Below are positions 59,262 through 64,000 of a stretch of DNA of 64,000 nt, piece after piece; position 1 is the first letter of the stretch, and every line of letters starts with the position of its first letter. Both the position numbers and the translations under genes were made by a program. Source of the stretch: Duganella aquatilis (GTDB lineage: Bacteria; Pseudomonadota; Gammaproteobacteria; Burkholderiales; Burkholderiaceae_D); assembly GCF_009674565.1 (NCBI RefSeq), contig NZ_WKJL01000006.1, positions 62,001-126,000 of the forward strand, given 5' to 3'. The notes beneath the pieces were generated by a model. The model saw only the letters and a list, made by a program, of their open reading frames with translations, searched no databases and was not told the origin of the DNA.

Positions 59262-61987
59262 CGTTCCAGCAGGGCGCGGAAGGCGTCCGGCGTCAATGGC
59301 TTGCTGAAATGGTAGCCCTGCATCTCATCGCAGTCCTGCTCGCGCAGGAACTCCAGCTGTTCCATCGTCTCCACGCCTTCCGCAATGGTGGTCAGCCCCA
59401 GGCTGCGCGCCATGTTGATGATGGCGCTGACGATGGCCTTGTCTTCGCTGTCGGTGCTGATGTCGCGCACGAAGGACTGGTCGATCTTCAGCTTGTAGAC
59501 CTTGAACTTCTTCAGGTGGCTGAGCGATGAGAAGCCGGTGCCGAAGTCGTCGATCGACATGCGGATGCCGCGATCGTGCAGCTGGTTCATGGTGGCGATG
59601 GCACCCTGCGGATCCTGCACTGCCACGCCTTCCGTCAACTCCAGTTCCAGGTATTCTGGCGGCAGGCCTTCTTCATACAGTACCTGCGCCACATGCGAGG
59701 GCAGATCGGCGGTGCGGAACTGGATGGCCGACAGGTTCACCGCCATCACCATCGGCGGGAAGCCGGCGTCCAGCCATGCGCGCGCCTGGCGCACGGCCTG
59801 GCGCAGCACCCAATCGCCAATCGCCACAATCAAACCGCTTTCCTCGGCGGCCGGGATGAATTCCGCCGGCGACACCACGCCCAGCTCCGGTGTGCTCCAG
59901 CGCAGCAGCGCTTCGGCGCCGACGATGCGGCCCGTCTTCAGCGACACCTGCGGCTGATACACCACGTGCATTTGCTCCCGTTCCAGTGCGTAGCGCAGCG
60001 CGTTCACCACCTGTAAATGACGGGCGGCGCGCTGCTGCATGGCGGCCGTGAAGAAGCGGAAGTCATGGCGGCCGGCGCGCTTGACCTGGTACATGGCGGC
60101 GTCCGCGCGTTGCAGCAGCGTCTCCACATCCAGCCCGTCGTCCGGATACATGGCGATGCCGATCGATGCCGTGACCTTCAGGTCGTGCACGCCGACCGTG
60201 TAGGACTGGCCGGTCATGTCCAGCAGCTTGCGCGCCACGTCGCTTGCCTCGCTGCTGCCGACATTGCGCAGCACGAAAATGAATTCGTCGCCGCCCAGGC
60301 GCGCCACCATGTCGCCTTCGCGGATGCAACTGGTCAGGCGCAGCGCCAGTTCGGACAGCAGCGAGTCGCCCACCGTATGGCCCAGCGAATCGTTGATGTC
60401 CTTGAAGTGGTCCAGGTCCAGCATCATCAGCGCCATCGAACAGCGGCTGGTGCGGGCCTGGTCCAGCAGTTGGCGTGCGCGTTCGTGCAACTGCGAGCGG
60501 TTCGGCAGGCCGGTCAGCACATCGTAGTGCGCCAGGTACTGCACGCGCTGGTCGGTCTGCTGGCGCGCCGCTTCGCGGTCGAAGTTCTTCAGCGCGAATT
60601 CGATATCGAGCGTCATTTCCAGCAGCAGTTCGCGCACATCGTGGTCGAACGCGTTCACGGCGCTGGAGTAGGGCGCGAAGAAGCCGATGATCTCGCCGTT
60701 GCGGCGCAGCGGAATCGCGGCCGATGACGCCCAGCCGTAGCGCGTGCCGTGCGCATGCCAGTAGGCCGTTTCCGGCGCGTGCTGGTAGTCCTGGCACCAG
60801 TAGGGCTGGCCGCTGTGATAGGACAGGCCGATCGGCCCGCGGCCTTCCGGCGTGTTCGGGTCCAGCGACACTTCCAGCTGGTCCAGGTATTCGACGCCGC
60901 CGCCGTAGGACGCGGCCACCACGATGCGGCCATGCTCCTTGTCGATCATGCCGATCCATGCCATCGCCATGCCACCGTAGCTGACCACGTCGCGGCAGAT
61001 GCGCTCGAACAGTTCGGCCTCGCTATGGCTGCGCACAATCGCCTGGTTGCACTGGCTGAGGGCCGAATACAGGCGGCTGATGCGCTGGATGCGTTCGACC
61101 GCCTCATTGCGTTCAGCGTCCAGCCGCGCCAGGCCTTGCTGGGTGTGCGCCAGCCAGCCCCACACGCTGTCGCGTGCGTTGTCGGAGACGGTCAACGGAT
61201 CGGAGAAGTCGCCGCGCCCGAGCTTTTCCATGCCGGCCTGCAGCTGGTCGACCGAGCAGCCGAGCGAGGCGTCCAGCCGGCGCTTGGCGCGCCATACCAG
61301 GATCACCAGCACCACGGCGCTGAACATGAAAGCCGCCCTGGCCATGTTGGCGTCCAGCGCGGTTTCCTCCACCAGCAGGCGGGTGCGGTGGTCGACGCTG
61401 TCGTTGACGGCGCCGATCGGGCGCATGATGTCGGCCTTGGCGCGATGATAGGCGGTGTTGTGCAGCATGGCGGTAGCCTGGGCGACGTCGCCGCCGGCCT
61501 CGCGCAGGTCCATGGCGGCGATCTCCAGGCCCACCAGCTTGTCCGATTCGTTCTTGGCGGCCGCCAGCAGCGCCAGTTCCTCCGGCGCGAAGCGCGCTTC
61601 GCGCATCATCTGCATCAGCGGCATGGCGGCGTCGCCTTCGCGCGGCCGCTGGCCGTTGGCCAGCACCAGATCCCAGTAGACGTTTTCGTAGTTGCGCGGG
61701 CGCGGCAAACGGCCGTCGCGGATGTCGACGATTTCGTTGTAGTTCCGGCGGTATTGCGCATCGCCGGTGGCCACGTAGGTGCGCGCCATGCGCGTCAGAT
61801 CGTCGGAAGACTGGCGCAGCTCCTCGACCAGATTGTGCGAGGCGTAGCGCAGGTCATTGGCCTGGTCGATGCGTTTTTCGGTCCACACATAGAACATGAA
61901 CGCCGCCGCCACCAGCAGCAGGGTGCCGAAGCAGGCCCACAGATAGCTGATGAACTGCGGTTGGGATGAACTGGCGTGGGACTTCAT
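59258..61987 (-). CDS. Membrane-bound GAF-GGDEF-EAL signalling protein
   Basis: 909 residues from ATG 61987; the open frame runs 63 nt further without a better start. Helix near 14-33, a periplasmic region of about 190 residues, second helix (AAFMFSAVVLVILVWRAK), HAMP-like linker, GAF domain (about 325-475, LFERICRDVVSYGGMAMAWIGMID), GGDEF domain with RLGGDEFIFVL, and EAL domain with AEALLRW, MAVNLSAIQF, ELTEGV, IDDFGTGFSSL, KLKIDQSF and TIAEGVET. Both active sites look intact. It would control cyclic-di-GMP in response to periplasmic and cytosolic signals. Confidence 0.94.
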   Translation of the reverse strand: MKSHASSSQPQFISYLWACFGTLLLVAAAFMFYVWTEKRIDQANDLRYASHNLVEELRQSSDDLTRMARTYVATGDAQYRRNYNEIVDIRDGRLPRPRNYENVYWDLVLANGQRPREGDAAMPLMQMMREARFAPEELALLAAAKNESDKLVGLEIAAMDLREAGGDVAQATAMLHNTAYHRAKADIMRPIGAVNDSVDHRTRLLVEETALDANMARAAFMFSAVVLVILVWRAKRRLDASLGCSVDQLQAGMEKLGRGDFSDPLTVSDNARDSVWGWLAHTQQGLARLDAERNEAVERIQRISRLYSALSQCNQAIVRSHSEAELFERICRDVVSYGGMAMAWIGMIDKEHGRIVVAASYGGGVEYLDQLEVSLDPNTPEGRGPIGLSYHSGQPYWCQDYQHAPETAYWHAHGTRYGWASSAAIPLRRNGEIIGFFAPYSSAVNAFDHDVRELLLEMTLDIEFALKNFDREAARQQTDQRVQYLAHYDVLTGLPNRSQLHERARQLLDQARTSRCSMALMMLDLDHFKDINDSLGHTVGDSLLSELALRLTSCIREGDMVARLGGDEFIFVLRNVGSSEASDVARKLLDMTGQSYTVGVHDLKVTASIGIAMYPDDGLDVETLLQRADAAMYQVKRAGRHDFRFFTAAMQQRAARHLQVVNALRYALEREQMHVVYQPQVSLKTGRIVGAEALLRWSTPELGVVSPAEFIPAAEESGLIVAIGDWVLRQAVRQARAWLDAGFPPMVMAVNLSAIQFRTADLPSHVAQVLYEEGLPPEYLELELTEGVAVQDPQGAIATMNQLHDRGIRMSIDDFGTGFSSLSHLKKFKVYKLKIDQSFVRDISTDSEDKAIVSAIINMARSLGLTTIAEGVETMEQLEFLREQDCDEMQGYHFSKPLTPDAFRALLER

Positions 61988-62168
61988 GTCGGTGACGGCG
62001 AGATGCTGGAGTGTCACAGTATAGGGCCTGGGTCGCGCCCCAGCCAGCACCGCAGAATGGCGGGATGACCATAAAACAACGTGAATTTTTACGGGAAGGC
62101 CCGAGGGGCACTATAATAACCCCTCGCCTTTGTACCGTTCTGCAGCTCAACTGGATTCTTTCTCATTT

Positions 62169-63644
62169 ATGCAATACGTGTCTACCCGCGCCGCCGCGTC
62201 GGCCGCAGCTTCGTCCTCCCAACAATTTTCCGACATTCTGCTGGGCGGCCTTGCCACCGATGGCGGCTTGTTCCTGCCGACCGAATACCCGCAGGTGAGC
62301 GGCGCCGAGCTGGATGCATGGCGCCAGCTGTCGTACGCCGACCTGGCGTTTGAAATTCTGAAGAAGTTCGCGACCGATATTCCGGAAGCCGACCTGCGCG
62401 CGTTGACTGCCAAGACCTATACCAAGGAAGTGTACAAGAACGCCCGCCAGGGCGAGAAGGCCAGCCAGATTACGCCGCTGCGCGTGCTGGAAGAAGAGAA
62501 CGGCACCAAACTGGTGCTGCAAGCGCTGTCCAACGGCCCGACGCTGGCGTTCAAGGACATGGCCATGCAGTTGTTGGGCAACCTGTTCGAATATGCGCTG
62601 GCCAAGCAGAACGCGGAGCTGAATATTTTCGGCGCCACTTCCGGCGACACCGGCAGCGCTGCCGAATACGCGATGCGCGGCAAGCAGGGCATCCGTGTCT
62701 TCATGCTGTCGCCGCACAAGAAGATGAGCGCCTTCCAGACGGCGCAGATGTTCAGCCTTCAGGACCCGAACATCTACAACATCGCCATCGAAGGCGTGTT
62801 CGATGATGCGCAGGACATGGTCAAGGCCGTGTCCAACGATCTGGAATTCAAGGCCAAGTACAAGATCGGCACCGTCAACTCGATCAACTGGGCGCGCGTG
62901 GTGGCGCAGGTGGTGTACTACTTCCGCGGCTACCTGGCCGCGACCACGTCGAACGACCAGAAGGTCTCGTTCACCGTCCCGTCGGGTAACTTCGGCAATA
63001 TCTGCGCCGGCCACATCGCCCGCATGATGGGCCTGCCGATCGACAAGCTGGTGGCCGCCACCAACGAGAACGACGTGCTGGATGAATTCTTCCGCACCGG
63101 CGTGTACCGCGTGCGCAAGTCGGCCGAGACCTACCACACCAGCAGCCCATCGATGGACATCTCCAAGGCGTCCAATTTCGAGCGCTTCGTGTATGAACTG
63201 GTGGGCCGCGACGGCGACCGCACCCGCGCGCTGTTCCAGAAAGTGGAAACACGGGGCGGCTTCGACCTGTCCGGCAAACCGGGCAGCGACGGCGATGAAT
63301 TCAAGCTGGTGGCGAAGTACGGCTTCAAGTCCGGCAAGTCCACCCACGACGACCGCGTCAACACCATCCGCGACGTGGCCGACGATTACGGCATCGTGAT
63401 CGACACCCACACCGCCGACGGCATCAAGGTGGCCAAGGAAAACCTCGAACCCGGCGTGACCATGATCGTGCTGGAAACCGCGCTGGCCGCCAAGTTCAAC
63501 GAAACCATCCTGGAAGCGCTGGGCGAAGACGCCGAGCGTCCGAAAGGCTTCGAGAACATTGAAGACCTGCCACAGAAGTTCGTGGTCATGAAACCTGATG
63601 TCGCCGCCATGAAGGCGTACATCGCTGCCAATACGGGCCTGTAA
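62169..63644 (+). CDS. thrC: Threonine synthase
   Basis: 491 residues from ATG 62169; a start 39 nt upstream lies in the leader. PLP lysine Lys129 in GPTLAFKDMAMQLLG, followed by FGATSGDTGSAAEYAMRGK and later FTVPSGNFGNICAGHIARMMGLP. It converts O-phosphohomoserine to threonine. Homoserine dehydrogenase, its usual upstream neighbour in betaproteobacteria, is not next to it here: the gene upstream is the oppositely oriented GGDEF-EAL gene. The stop overlaps moeA as TAATG. No strong Shine-Dalgarno is visible. The 181-bp leader shows no clear attenuator. Confidence 0.96.
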   Translation: MQYVSTRAAASAAASSSQQFSDILLGGLATDGGLFLPTEYPQVSGAELDAWRQLSYADLAFEILKKFATDIPEADLRALTAKTYTKEVYKNARQGEKASQITPLRVLEEENGTKLVLQALSNGPTLAFKDMAMQLLGNLFEYALAKQNAELNIFGATSGDTGSAAEYAMRGKQGIRVFMLSPHKKMSAFQTAQMFSLQDPNIYNIAIEGVFDDAQDMVKAVSNDLEFKAKYKIGTVNSINWARVVAQVVYYFRGYLAATTSNDQKVSFTVPSGNFGNICAGHIARMMGLPIDKLVAATNENDVLDEFFRTGVYRVRKSAETYHTSSPSMDISKASNFERFVYELVGRDGDRTRALFQKVETRGGFDLSGKPGSDGDEFKLVAKYGFKSGKSTHDDRVNTIRDVADDYGIVIDTHTADGIKVAKENLEPGVTMIVLETALAAKFNETILEALGEDAERPKGFENIEDLPQKFVVMKPDVAAMKAYIAANTGL

Positions 63645-64000
63645 TGGAACGCAAGCCGATGCTGGCCGTTCGTGAAGCGCTGGACCTGATGCTGGCCGCC
63701 GTGCGGCCGGTGCAGGAGGTCGAAGTCATCTCCACGCTGGCTGCCAATGGCCGCGTGCTGGCCAGCGCACAGGTCTCCGGCATGAACGTGCCGGGCGCTG
63801 ACAACACGCAGATGGATGGCTACGCGGTACGCGCCGCCGATTGCGCCAGCGGCCAGGCGTCGCTGACGGTATCGCAGCGCATTCCGGCCGGCCATGTCGG
63901 CCAGCCTCTGCTGCCGGGGACCGCCGCGCGCATCTTCACCGGCGCGATGATTCCGGAAGGCGCGGACGCCGTCGTCATGCAGGAGCAGTGCGAACTGGCT
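63644..64000 (+). CDS. moeA: Molybdopterin molybdotransferase MoeA (N-terminal part, runs off the window)
   Basis: 119 residues visible. The start overlaps the thrC stop as TAATG. The sequence begins ERKPMLAVREALDLML, then VPGADNTQMDGYAVRAADC, the hallmark of MoeA domain I, and FTGAMIPEGADAVVMQEQ. MoeA inserts molybdate into adenylylated molybdopterin. The catalytic MogA-like domain lies beyond the window edge. Coupling to thrC is common in betaproteobacteria and is a position effect, not a shared pathway. Confidence 0.95.
   Translation, partial: MERKPMLAVREALDLMLAAVRPVQEVEVISTLAANGRVLASAQVSGMNVPGADNTQMDGYAVRAADCASGQASLTVSQRIPAGHVGQPLLPGTAARIFTGAMIPEGADAVVMQEQCELA

Noticed and set aside
61988-62168. 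Attenuator or riboswitch in the thrC leader
   Set aside because: No run of Thr/Ile codons in a leader peptide and no convincing alternative hairpins by eye.

Overview
The window looks like chromosome from a high-GC betaproteobacterium of the Oxalobacteraceae (Massilia/Duganella/Janthinobacterium group). This is inferred from gene content and protein style: PEP-CTERM proteins, four TonB-dependent receptors, several GGDEF/EAL proteins, an SDR-type threonine dehydrogenase next to kbl, and thrC followed by moeA. No database search was possible. I saw no rRNA, tRNA, CRISPR array, prophage or plasmid functions. The only mobile element I can support is a REP-associated (RAYT) transposase unit.

Layout. 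0-4 kb: the end of a two-component system facing a TonB receptor, with a perfect 28-bp palindrome between them. 4-8 kb: OsmC protein, an A+T-rich exported protein, a PEP-CTERM/post-PEP-CTERM fusion coupled to a PA-domain metalloprotease, and a PilZ protein. 8-10.4 kb: a short RecQ overlapping tail to tail with a phytase-like lipoprotein. 10.4-14.6 kb: a probable zinc locus (Zur, COG0523 GTPase, ZnuD-like receptor, small Cys/His exported protein) with two strong palindromes. 14.6-18.5 kb: sulfonate-type ABC importer and flavohemoglobin. 18.5-23.4 kb: a TonB receptor with a DUF2946 partner, and a FecA-like receptor behind a Fur box. 23.4-24.4 kb: RAYT element with perfect 30-bp terminal inverted repeats.

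24.5-36 kb: Crp/Fnr regulator, SulP transporter, truncated DUF29 gene, an unrecognised 779-aa exported protein with a DUF3142 partner, catalase, a Pal-like lipoprotein, a divergent UvrD-type helicase with a DUF5710-like tail, and a LacI-type regulator. 36-45 kb: Hsp70-like protein, DEDDh exonuclease, a Sel1-repeat protein, and two cyclic-di-GMP enzymes, one coupled to a cupredoxin. 45-51.4 kb: two exported peptidases, an ammonium transporter behind a readable sigma-54 promoter with NtrC-like sites, and a decayed PEP-CTERM gene.

51.4-64 kb: an XRE-cupin regulator divergent from a threonine/serine breakdown operon (kbl, SDR dehydrogenase, sdaA); a BlaI/M56 pair divergent from a cytochrome-FTR1 iron transporter, with a CopY/BlaI-type operator between them; a large GGDEF-EAL sensor; thrC; and the start of moeA. 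Recurrent themes are metal acquisition (iron, zinc, possibly copper), cyclic-di-GMP signalling (three GGDEF/EAL proteins plus PilZ), and convergent gene pairs whose 3' ends overlap, in several cases with one partner truncated.
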